NCBI GenBank assembly: GCA_902459845.2
Contig: CABPSV020000326.1
Span: 1-18,949, forward strand
Reading direction: 5' to 3'
Source of the DNA: Hepatocystis sp. ex Piliocolobus tephrosceles
Taxonomy: Eukaryota; Apicomplexa; Aconoidasida; Haemosporida; Plasmodiidae
Length of the DNA stretch: 18,949 bases
Part shown: one piece after another, positions 1-9,493 of the stretch
Numbering within the stretch: the stretch's first letter is position 1
How the letters are laid out: each line of letters opens with the position of its first letter
Notes under the pieces: generated by a model
Database searches by the model: none
Seen by the model: only the letters and a program-made list of their open reading frames with translations
What the model was told of the DNA's origin: nothing
Made by a program: the position numbers and the translations under genes

Positions 1-127
1 TTTACTTTGGTATACAAAGTTTTTTTGTGGTTTCATTTAATTTTAAACTCTTGTTGATAGGATAAAATTAAAAAAATAAATAAAAAAGGCATTAAGGATG
101 AGTTAATATATTTATAAGATCTACTAG

Positions 128-169
<42 letters not shown>

Positions 170-195
170 AAAAAGAAAAAAATAAATAATAAAAA

Positions 196-232
<37 letters not shown>

Positions 233-748
233 TGGGGGGGAAAGAAAAAGAAAAAAAAATAAAATTAGATTTTAAGCCACATGTTATAATTTAATTTTTT
301 TTTAAATAAAAATAGAAATATTTTCTATAAAAATTATTTTTATGTTTTTAGTACATTTTTCCACAAGTAAATGAATGCAAATATAAGTATGTATATATAT
401 ATATATATAAGTGTACATTTATTTTTTTTTTTCTCCTTTTTTCTGCTTTTTCTGCTTTTTTTTTTTTTTTCCCATTTACCCATTTTTCTTTTCTTTTTTT
501 CTTCCTTTCTTATTTTTTTTCCTTTCTTATTTTTTTTCCTTTCTTCTTTTTCTTCTTTTCTTTTTTTCTTCATTTCTCCTTTTTCCCTTTCCCTTTCCCT
601 TTTCCTTTTCCTTTTTTTTTTTTTTTGTGACGTTATTTTAGCACCACACTAAGTTAGCTGGTACGTATTTTATAAATTTTAATCATAATTTCAATTTTAT
701 TTAATTTTTTGTTTTTTTTTAATTTAATAAATTTATGTATAAAAAAAA
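1..748. other. Upstream non-coding region of the syntaxin gene
   Basis: No credible coding sequence is present; the open frames here are only Phe- or Lys-rich readings of homopolymers. It holds two long A-rich blocks (about 129-227), a run of seven G at 234-240, an (AT)n tract near 392-408, and a pyrimidine-rich block at 422-626. The last 100 bases before the ATG are ordinary AT-rich leader. The promoter and 5' leader of the downstream gene presumably lie here, but no start site can be fixed from sequence. Confidence 0.7.
422..626 (+). repeat. Pyrimidine-rich tract of about 205 bp
   Basis: The plus strand is almost entirely T and C, with only about nine purines in 205 bases. CTTTTT, CCTTTC and CCCTTT blocks alternate and end in a T run. 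It sits 120 bp upstream of the syntaxin ATG. Long homopurine-homopyrimidine stretches can form triplex (H-DNA) and exclude nucleosomes. That role here is inference. Confidence 0.75.
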
Positions 749-2728
749 ATGTCTTATTCCAACATAACAAAAGGGACTAAGAAACCACAACAGTACACAG
801 AGAGTACCGATTTCGAGCTACAATCCGAAATTCAGAAAAATGTAGCACTAATACAATCCTATACGTTAAGAATATCAAAAATAGTAAGTTAAAAAAAGCA
901 TTTCTATGTTTATTATTACTACAAGATATTGTGTAATGTTTTTAATTATGCTGAGTAAAATTGTGTTAAACAGTATTGTGTTTTGTTCTTTTATTTTTAT
1001 AATTGTTTAAATTTGTAGAACATTTAATTAAACATTTATCAATTTGCATAAAAGAGTAAATATATGTATGTATATATACATATATATATATATGCGTACA
1101 TGTGTATATATACCCTTTTTTTTTTTTTTTTTTTTTTTTGGTGTACAAATATATCAAACTTTTTTTTTTCTTTTTATGTACCAATGTAGAATAATGAAGA
1201 AACGTGTTCTATTGAAAGTTCAAAGAATGTGTAAGGATTAGACGAAAATAAAGCTTGAAAAAGAAAAGACAAAAAAAATGAACAAATAAAAAAATAAAAA
1301 ACATATGTTATGTGTATATATGTATACATCATATACATCATATACATCATATACATCATATACATCATATACAAATAAAATAGAGATAAAAAAAAAAAAA
1401 AAAAAAGTATATTATATTTTGATTTTGTTTTATTTGGTCTTCTTTTGTTTCATTCTTTTTTAATGTTACCACATTTATTACATCGACTACATTTACTTTT
1501 GCTTGTTCAGAAAAGAAATTGTACAAAAGGGTAAAATTAAATTACAAGAAACTCAAGAGAAATTAAAACTATTTTCAATGGAATTAGAAAATGCCTCCCC
1601 AAATGAAAAGGTAAGTATTTGCTTACTTGTTATATTTTTCATTTTGTAGTTTCAAACGTAATTGGTATATATGTATATGTATATATCTATGCGCACTCTT
1701 GATATAGTAGTGACACGTTAATACGTTAATTTTCGTTCGAAATGAAAATAAAAAAAAAAGTATAACACATATGTTACTGGGTCTGTGTATCTATATAATA
1801 TATATATATATATATATATTTTTTAATTAACATTTTAAATATGATAACATACTTCACATATAAAATATACATTTGTATGTACATAAATACATTACAAATA
1901 AAAAAAAAAAAAAAAAATACATTAACAACACCAATTTTTTTTTTTTCCTCTTAATGTATAGACACGCATGAAATTAATGTTTCAAAAATTATCCAACTCT
2001 TATCTTAAATCATTGAATAAGTTTCAAATAGTTTCAGAAGAATATATTGGGAAAACAGAACAAACTGATATGAAATTAAGTAATATGGAATTGGGTGGAA
2101 ATTTAGAATATACCCCTTCCAATAGCTTTTCAAGAAATAGTAGTACACGTTATGACTCTAATAATGATAATTTGAATGTTAATATTTATGATTATAATTT
2201 TTATGAGCAAGATAATTATAATGATGGTTTTAATAAAAATGAAAAAAATGATATAAGTGATATAGAAAGTGGTTTATTACATAAAAAAAAAAAAAAAAAA
2301 AATATAAAAAAAATATATTTGCTGGTAATAAAACAGATGATATTAATGAGTATCTTCTCCAAAATGATGAAATAAATGAACATGGTGATATAAATTCACA
2401 AGAAAAACAATTTGTTTCAGTAAAAACTTATGATATAGAAAATGAAATACTTACACAAAAAAATAATGAAATAAAAAAATTACATAAGGAAATTGTGAAT
2501 ATTCAAGGTTTATATAAAGATTTATTTGACCAAGTAAATATACAAGGAGAAAGTATAGATATAATAGATTCACAAATAATTACAACTCATGATAGTATTC
2601 ATCGGGCAGGTAGGGAAATCGAAATTACAAGGAGTAGGTATTTTAGAAACATAAAGTGTACGATATGTTTGATTATTTTTTTAATCTTTTTGATAATATT
2701 TATATTAGTAGTTTTTAAAGTTATATAA
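749..2728 (+). CDS. Qa-SNARE (syntaxin), four exons, frame break in exon 4
   Basis: This is a membrane fusion protein that would pair with Qb, Qc and R SNAREs. Exons inferred from GT..AG sites and phase are 749-883, 1190-1230 (41 nt), 1511-1610 and 1962-2728. The three introns are 306, 280 and 351 nt, and donors are GTAAGT, GTAAGG and GTAAGT. Residues 1-92 from exons 1-3 and the start of exon 4 form the helical N-terminal (Habc-like) part. An Asn/Asp-rich linker follows, then a Lys run. The SNARE motif spans about 2420-2640. The zero-layer Gln is in NIQGESIDIID (CAA at 2543-2545), the typical Qa pattern. One C-terminal membrane anchor (about 2657-2722) ends the protein, with no ER signal peptide. 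Exon 4 is open in one frame up to the 20-A run at 2283-2302, and the SNARE half continues in another frame. One extra base, or two fewer, restores a protein of about 346-347 residues. I treat it as a functional gene with an assembly or slippage indel. The exact syntaxin subclass is not resolved. Confidence 0.88.
1327..1371 (+). repeat. 9-bp tandem repeat CATCATATA in syntaxin intron 2
   Basis: Five perfect copies of the 9-bp unit CATCATATA lie inside intron 2 (1231-1510). An A run follows at about 1388-1406. It is a simple intronic minisatellite with no evident function. Confidence 0.9.
2283..2302 (+). other. 20-A homopolymer at the syntaxin frame break
   Basis: The frame used upstream (Habc and linker) stays open to a stop at 2373-2375 but turns into unrelated sequence after this run. 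The SNARE and membrane-anchor frame is open from just after the run to 2726-2728. A second eight-A run at 2306-2313 could also carry the indel. The shift equals one missing base or two extra bases. Sequencing or assembly error, allelic slippage, and ribosomal or polymerase slippage all fit. Confidence 0.85.
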
Positions 2729-3138
2729 TTTGTTTTGGGTTTTTCTATATATATATATATATATACACTTTTACTTTTTGAATACACCAATACTATATGA
2801 ATGGATAAGTCAGCTTTAAAAAAAAATTAACCTAATACATACAATGAGGAGATATTATTTTGTCAATATTTTATTCAATTGAACATGTACATATATTGTA
2901 TAATCATATGTAAAATAAATAAATCCCTTTATATCATGTTTTCTCTTTTTTAATCTACTCAATTTTTAAATAAGCAAATGGGTTAGAAAAGAGAATAAAA
3001 GAGAAAAAAACAAAACCCCTTCCCAAAAAAAAAAAAAAAAATGAGCACAAAAACAAATAAATGTAATGCTATCATTACAGTAATTAATTTTTATGTAATA
3101 ATTACATAATTATTATAAAACAATATGACACAAGCCAG

Positions 3139-3174
<36 letters not shown>

Positions 3175-3664
3175 TATGTCGTAAAAAATTTTCAAACGCA
3201 ATATTAATTTTTTATATTCTGTTTTTATTTTTTAAATTGTTAATATTTTTTTTTTTAATTAATAAATAAATTTTTTTTTTAAATTTTTCTTTGTGCCACA
3301 TGTATACATATACACTGCTAAATTTTGCATTTCCGCAGAATTCACATTTTTTGTAAAATACATATGTATATATATATATATATATATATAATTAATTAAT
3401 TTTATAATGTATGAGATTATGTTGTAGTGATGTTGATAGTAATTGATTATATTGGCCAAACTGTGATCGCATATACTTAGTATGTTTTGTACAGTTTAAT
3501 ACAAATTGTTTTTACTATTTTATGCTTTGTATCTATTTATTTAGATACTTGGATTTACTTATCAATGCGTTATGTTCCTGCATGTGTTTATGCGTATATT
3601 AGCACACCCACTAATACGACAATTAATATTTTAATTTTATAAATTTATTTTTAGCATTTTCCTA

Positions 3665-3808
3665 CTTCATTATTTCCTTTTTTTCTTATTTCCTTATTTC
3701 ATCATTTCCTTATTTCATTATTTTATTATTTCATCATTTTATTATTTCATTATTTTATTATTTCATTATTTTATTATTTTATCATTTTATTATTTTATCA
3801 GTTCACCA
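3665..3808 (+). repeat. 8-bp minisatellite, unit TTT(C/T)ATTA
   Basis: Eighteen consecutive 8-bp units in register can be laid out from 3665 to 3808. TTTTATTA and TTTCATTA (or TTTCATCA) alternate in the centre, giving a partial 16-bp higher-order unit. The edges decay to TTTCCTTA and GTTCACCA. Confidence 0.85.
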
Positions 3809-3966
3809 TCTTGTTATACTGCTTTTTTCTCTTTTGTACCTAACATATATATGTATAGTGTGTTAACAATTTTGTTTTTCTTAAAGTTTTTTATTTTTTA
3901 AGTCTTTTTATAAAATTTTTAGCAACATTTTTCTAAATCAATAGCTCTCATAGTTTTTATCAAACG

Positions 3967-3967
<1 letters not shown>

Positions 3968-4023
<56 letters not shown>

Positions 4024-4092
4024 TTTTTTTTTTTTAGGGATAATTTTTTTAAATTAGCAAAAATATATTATTAACCCAAAAAAAAAAAAAAA

Positions 4093-4126
<34 letters not shown>
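3968..4126. repeat. Large T-run / A-run inverted repeat
   Basis: T54-A-T13 at 3968-4035 is followed, after a 42-nt loop (4036-4077), by A15-C-A33 at 4078-4126. The two arms are complementary over roughly 46 bp. The single non-T and non-A interruptions face each other within two bases. It could form a cruciform, or a long U-A hairpin if transcribed. Homopolymer lengths in an assembly are approximate. Confidence 0.7.
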
Positions 4127-4127
<1 letters not shown>

Positions 4128-4239
4128 AAAACAAAAAAAACAAAACAAAAAAAACAAAACAAAAAAAACAAAACAAAAAAAACAAAACAAAAAAAACAAA
4201 ACAAAAAAAACAAAACAAAACAAAAAAAACAAAACAAAA
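4127..4239 (+). repeat. 14-bp minisatellite, unit CAAAACAAAAAAAA
   Basis: The 14-bp unit starts at 4127, 4141, 4155, 4169, 4183 and 4197, then continues with slightly altered copies to about 4239. It directly abuts the A33 run that ends at 4126. Confidence 0.85.
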
Positions 4240-5101
4240 TAGATAGGGTTAAAATGTAATATTGTAATATATACAAGATGTCGTTAAATGCGTTATTGAA
4301 ATTTTTTTTTTTCGTATTAGATATTCATTTGAAATATTAAAAAAAATATATAGTTTTAAAATTTTTATATTGGAAAAATTTAAAGATGTTGTAATAAAAA
4401 AAAAATAAAATAAAATAAAACCAAAATTAAAAATGTTATAATACTTTATGTGACATGGTGAGGCCATGTGAACACGCTAAAATAAATTACTAATGCTATT
4501 TTTTTTTTTTTTTTTAGCATATATTAGTAAGTAAAACTTGGTTGGAACAACCAAGTACATAATTCAAATATTTATATCTATTTCATTATAGCTGTTAATT
4601 TTTTTTTTTTTTTTTTTTTTTTGAATGTTTAAAGTTTATACAAGCACGTTTAAGAATAACGTAAAAATTGAAAAAAATATTTTGAATAACGTTCGTAAAA
4701 AAGCATTCCAAATAAAATAGAATAATTTAAAAATAAACAGGGGTACAAGAATAGTAATAATAATAAAAAAAAAAAAATAAATAAAAATAAAGCAGTAACA
4801 ATAGCAATGGCAATAACAATAGCAACGTGTGGTAACAGTAATAATAACAAAACATATATGTTTTTATTCTTTCAAGAGAATTATAAATAATCATTATGTC
4901 GACTAATTTATAAAAAAAAAGTATTTATAAATTAAAATAATAAGTAACCGTTTTATTATCAAAATCACATAATATAGCATAACAAAAATATAGTATAAAA
5001 AACGCATAATGCCAACTTTGTGTTTTGTTACATAATTATAAGTTAATTTTTTTTTAATTTTTTTAATGTTAATTTTGAAAAAAAAAAAACTGCGTCACAT
5101 A

Positions 5102-5111
5102 TGCACGTGCA
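5102..5111. promoter_or_regulatory. Perfect palindrome TGCACGTGCA upstream of PheRS beta
   Basis: This ten-base perfect palindrome with a CACGTG core lies 135 bp before the synthetase ATG, in otherwise very AT-rich DNA. It contains GTGCA on both strands and GTGCAC at 5107-5112. Known Plasmodium ApiAP2 factors recognise GTGCAC (AP2-I) and GTGCA-type sites, so a regulatory role is plausible but inferred from motif identity only. Confidence 0.4.
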
Positions 5112-5246
5112 CATATAAAAGATATATGTAAATGTTCTAAAATTAAACAACCACTACATTTAATAGTCACACATATATATATATATATATATATACGAAA
5201 GTACTAACTCTCAAGTGCTCTCCTCATCCTGCATGCTCATAAAAAA

Positions 5247-7086
5247 ATGCCGACCATATCAATACACGAAGATGACCTTGCCGAGAAACTAGAAAAACGT
5301 ATAAGCGAAAAAGAATTGACAGATATATGTTTCGATTTTGGAGTCGAGATTGATGAAGTTGAAATAAAAAATAATAAAAAAATATACAAAATGGAAGTAC
5401 CAGCAAATAGATACGATTTAGTTGGTGCAGAAGGTTTAGGTAGAGCTTTAAAACATTTTATGGGAACATATGAAAATATTAATTATGAACTTATTAATAA
5501 CAATAATAAAGATGAGTGTATAAAAAAAAATCATTTTATTAGAGTAAATGATTCTTATGGTGATAACAGATGTTATGTTGTTTCATGTGTTTTAAAAAAT
5601 ATAAATATAAATGAAATGGTTTATAATAATATTATTGAATTACAAGAAAAATTACATCATAATATTGGTAAAAAAAGAGTTTTATTAGCTATAGGTATAC
5701 ATGATTATGATAAAATACATTTTCCCTTAGAATATAAATTTGTGGAAAAAAATAAGATAAATTTTCGACCATTAAATGAAAGTGTAAATGTAAATGGTGA
5801 TGACTTTATTGATTTTTATAAAAATAATATGCATTTGAAACCTTATCTACATATAATAAAAGATTGTAATAAATATTCTGTAATAGTAGATGCAAAAAAT
5901 AACATTTTATCATTACCACCAATTATTAATTGTGATAATACTAAACTAACATTAGATACAAAAAATATATTAATTGAATGTACAGGAACAGATAAAAATA
6001 AATTAGAAATAGTTTTAAATATTATTTGTTATATGTTATCAGAGTATTGTTTACCTAAATATACAATACATTCATTTTTAGTAGCATATGATAAAAATCA
6101 TACAGTAGAAAAAGGAAATGAGTATATATATCCTCTTTTCAAAAAAAGAACATTAACATGTGATATTGATTATGTACGTAGTCTGTCAGGTATTAAAGAT
6201 ATTAATGTCGATAATATCGAAATGTTATTAAAAAAAATGATGATTTCTTCAAAAAAAATAAATAACAACATATTTCATGTGGATATACCTTTTTATAGAT
6301 CAGATATAATGCATTGTTGTGATATTGTTGAAGATATAGTAATAGCATATGGTTATAGTAATATAAAATCTGTAGAAAATAAAATTGTAACAAAACACTT
6401 TTTAAACACATGTTCTAATTTATTTCGTGACGCTTTAGTTGAATGTACATATACTGAAATTATGACAAACGCATTAATATCAAAAAAAGAAAATTATACT
6501 TACATGTTAAGAGAAAATTGTGCTCACAACAATAATGTTAAAGCTGTCGTAAATGATAATAAAGAATTAAACTTGAATGAGTATAACCCATTGGCACATC
6601 CAGTGCAAATATTAAATTCAAAAACGGCTGAATATGAAATCATTCGAACTTCTTTAATTGTAAATTTATTAAAATTTGTAGCTGCTAATAAACATAGAGA
6701 ACTACCTTTACGTTTTTTTGAAATTGGTGACGTATCTTATACGGTTTATAACAAAACAGATACGAATGCAATAAACAAAAGATATCTGTCTGTCATTTTT
6801 GCCGATAAGTTTACTTCTGGGTTTGAAGAAATACACGGTATACTAGAAACGGTGCTTAAAGAGTTTGAATTATATAGTGATTATAAAATAGAAGAGAAAA
6901 AAAAAGAAAACATTTCTGTAAGATCGGATGTTTTTTATAAGTTGATACCGAAAGAAGGTATAATTGTACATATGTGAAAGGTGTATACTTTTATTGTAGT
7001 AGTTATTCTATTTATATCATGTGTGTGCTTTTTTTTTTTTTTGCAAAATTTACGAATTAGTAATTTTTATATATGTATAATAAATG

Positions 7087-7136
<50 letters not shown>

Positions 7137-7528
7137 TCATTAATATATAGGCAGGCACGCAGTAATGTAACATATGTATACATATATATGGTGTACTTAG
7201 TATGCATATGTGTGTCATTATTTTTAAGTAAAAATTAAATTTATTTTTTAATTTATTTTTTTTTTTTAGATTCTTCATTTTTAAATGAGCGAGTAGTCGA
7301 TATCGTGCTGTGTCCACATAACCTGAAGTTTGGCGTCCTTGGAGTAATACACCCAAATGTCCTTAAAAATTTTGCTATTGATATTCCAGGTAAACATATT
7401 TCATTATATTTAAAATGTTTGGATAGTCTAGTGCAGTTATAATTATGTAATCTCTTTTTTTTTTTTTTTTTTGTATGTTGCATGTAGTTATTTTTGTTAT
7501 ATATGCATATATACATATATAAATATAT

Positions 7529-7563
<35 letters not shown>

Positions 7564-7663
7564 CATTTATATATATATATATATATATATACATTTGCAT
7601 ACTTTTATAGTATCCGTCGTTGAAATAAATATAGAAACAATATTAAACGTTTTAGTAATATGA
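5247..7663 (+). CDS. Phenylalanyl-tRNA synthetase beta subunit, cytosolic type
   Basis: This is the beta chain of the alpha2-beta2 enzyme that charges tRNA-Phe. The exons are 5247-6957, 7270-7389 and 7611-7663, joined in phase (introns 312 and 221 nt), giving 627 residues, close to the eukaryotic family length. Reading the first exon through its donor GTATAA gives a false stop at 6975. Family landmarks in order are [18 protein letters not shown] (about 50-68) in the N-terminal part and [14 protein letters not shown] (about 222-235) with [10 protein letters not shown] in the B3/B4 region. B5 follows (about 300-375) with [20 protein letters not shown], then the catalytic-like fold with [30 protein letters not shown] (split by the last intron) ends it. 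The order matches archaeal/eukaryotic beta chains, not the bacterial or organellar ones. No transit peptide is evident. The ATG at 5247 gives the family N-terminus. Exon 2 (45/120 GC) and the first 100 nt (38% GC) are richer in GC than the middle of exon 1. The plasmodial cytosolic enzyme is an established target of bicyclic azetidines. Confidence 0.96.
7087..7134 (+). repeat. 48-A run in PheRS intron 1
   Basis: An uninterrupted run of 48 A lies in the intron between 6957 and 7270. It is followed by short AT-rich sequence and a T-rich acceptor tract. The run is genomic and intronic, so it is not a polyadenylation tail. Confidence 0.85.
7538..7591. repeat. (AT)n microsatellite in PheRS intron 2
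   Basis: Two (AT)n runs separated by TACATTT fill most of the 3' half of intron 2, just before the acceptor TTATAG at 7605-7610. Similar (AT)n tracts occur in nearly every spacer of the window. Confidence 0.8.
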
Positions 7664-7714
7664 CGATATACATTACATATATTTAATCAAGCCCGGGTAA
7701 CAATAAATAAGCAA

Positions 7715-7897
7715 TTATATTTCTTCTAACTTATCTTTGAAATAATTAAAAGCAAATTTATAAACATTATTTGGGTGTGCTTCAATTAGTTTGGCTACAA
7801 ATTCAGATAATATTTCTTCAAAGCATTCAGGAACTTCATAGGAATCCAAATTAAGTTTTTCGATTTTTTTAAACTCAAAATGTTCTTCACTTGACAT
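7715..7897 (-). CDS. 60-residue RIIa (R2D2) docking-domain protein
   Basis: Residues about 21-60 match, without gaps, the dimerization/docking domain of PKA type II regulatory subunits. Landmarks are VPECFEEIL, FVAKLIEAHP and the KFAFNYF core, equivalent to the family IPPGL, LLQGYTVEVL and EFAVEYF positions. Such domains form X-type four-helix bundles that bind amphipathic anchoring helices, as in AKAP complexes and flagellar radial spokes. There is no cAMP-binding or kinase-inhibitor part, so this is a stand-alone R2D2 protein and not a PKA regulatory subunit. I chose the ATG at 7897 because the reading frame upstream is a translation of a 26-T run and hydrophobic noise. A 5' exon cannot be excluded, but no convincing acceptor is seen just upstream. 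Its stop lies 51 bp from the stop of the synthetase on the other strand, so the 3' untranslated regions probably overlap. An axonemal or cAMP-anchoring role is inference. Confidence 0.8.
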   Translation of the reverse strand: MSSEEHFEFKKIEKLNLDSYEVPECFEEILSEFVAKLIEAHPNNVYKFAFNYFKDKLEEI

Positions 7898-8301
7898 TTT
7901 ATAATTCCAAATTTGTTTAAGTAAACGAATAAATTGACAAAAAAAAAAAAAAAAAAAAAAAAATGTAAAAATAATATAAAATAAAATAAAAGTAGTGAAA
8001 TAAAAAGGATTATAGCAATGGGGTAGGACATAGAATTGAGTAGGTAAAAAGAAATGTTTGTGAAATAAAAGATAAAAAAGCATAAATATTCGTAATTCTT
8101 TTTTATATTATAATTATACTAAGTAAATATATGTATGTATAACGTGCATATATATATATATATATATATATAACATGTAAATGTATGTGTCCTACTTTTT
8201 TTATTTTTTTTTATTTTTTTTTTAACACATGATATTAGTATAATAATTATGAAAAAAGAAGAAAAAAAATGTAGTACCATCACTATATCAATACTTTGTA
8301 T

Positions 8302-8337
<36 letters not shown>

Positions 8338-9458
8338 TATAATTATTATTTTTTATAAGGTACAATTTTTTTTGCATATTTAAAATGTTATAGTATTATT
8401 TTTTTTATTAACCTACATTTTCCTATTTAATAATTGCAAAAAATAAATATATGTCTTACCCATCAACATATTAAAATAGAAAAAAAAAAAACGAAAGTGA
8501 AAATAAAAGCGAAAATGAAAACAAGGGCTTATAAATTTATAAACTTATAAACGTATAAACGTAAGCATGTTGGTACATATTACTGTTCAAACAGATTAGC
8601 GTTGAAACGCGTAAATTCGAATCTTGTAAATGCTCACACAAAACAGTTTTAAACGTACTATATATATATATATATATATATATGTCATATATTCTTTATA
8701 AAAGTAAAATTAATTATTAAGTGATGAACAAGAGGGGCACATACGTAATTGTGTACCAATATACACATACGCGGTTTGTTGTTGTATGTATATATATGTA
8801 GAGAACAAGATATAATAAAACATGAATTTCTTATTGAATTCTGACACATATACGATATATATACATATAAGTTTTTTTTTTTTTAAAGCGTGTTACAATT
8901 TTTTTGTATTATTTAAAGTTTTTTTTTTTTTTTTGTGTAAAATAATAAATTAAGCTAATATATATATAACACTTTTGTAATTGTAATGATTTTATTTTTG
9001 ATTTTTTTTGTTTCCAACAAAATTGATAAGAAAAAACAAAAAAAAAAAAAAAAAAAAATTCAAGCAAAAATGAATGCAAAAAGTGTGGCATAAAAAAATG
9101 CAAAAAATGTTGCATAAAAACATGCAAAAAATGTTGCATACAAGAATGCATACAAGAATGCATAAAATATTGCATATAATAATGCAAAAAAAAGGATGTC
9201 GCAAAAAATGGAATAAATACAAAATGTTACATTAAAAAACAACAATGTAACATAAATGCCGTATATCGTATCAGGAACAGCAAATGTAAATACACAAATA
9301 AATGTAAAAAAAAAATATGTATATAATATATACTTATATTTTATGATTTAACTATTTGTTATTTTATTATTTATAAATAACAAATAATAACAACAATGAT
9401 GATAATACATCGTATTTTATTTTTCATGATTATTTATTTATGTCCAGCACAATAGGAA

Positions 9459-9493
<35 letters not shown>

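Larger units (their letters stand above)
2729..5246. other. Spacer between syntaxin and PheRS beta
   Basis: No protein or RNA gene is supported in these 2.5 kb. It contains (AT)n tracts near 2744-2764, 3139-3166, 3367-3390 and 5172-5194. It also holds an 8-bp minisatellite (3665-3808), a T-run/A-run inverted repeat (3968-4126), a 14-bp minisatellite (4127-4239), T runs near 4499-4515 and 4600-4622, and a palindrome at 5102-5111. The region 3290-3620 is somewhat richer in GC than its surroundings but has no open frame of note. The 3' end of the syntaxin transcript and the promoter of the synthetase should both fall here. Confidence 0.7.

Noticed and set aside
581..612. CCCTTT repeats as a telomere-like tract
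   Set aside because: Plasmodium telomeres are GGGTTYA; the unit here differs and is part of a wider pyrimidine tract.
340..652. Phe- or Lys-rich frames on both strands upstream of syntaxin
   Set aside because: They are translations of a pyrimidine tract without any non-repetitive sequence.
5230..5236. TGCATGC just before the PheRS beta ATG
   Set aside because: A single short match 11 bp from the start codon, inside the leader, is weak evidence for a factor site.
6958..6977. Stop of PheRS beta at 6975-6977
   Set aside because: This is read-through of an intron donor. The family C-terminus is found in the exons at 7270-7389 and 7611-7663, in phase.
8611..8630. TTCGAAT resembling a tRNA T-loop
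   Set aside because: The flanking five-base stem pairs poorly and no anticodon, D-arm or acceptor stem can be placed.
8909..9245. Minus-strand frames with Met-His/Gln-rich repeats
   Set aside because: They follow the 12-bp TGCA array in several frames at once, which marks them as repeat shadows.
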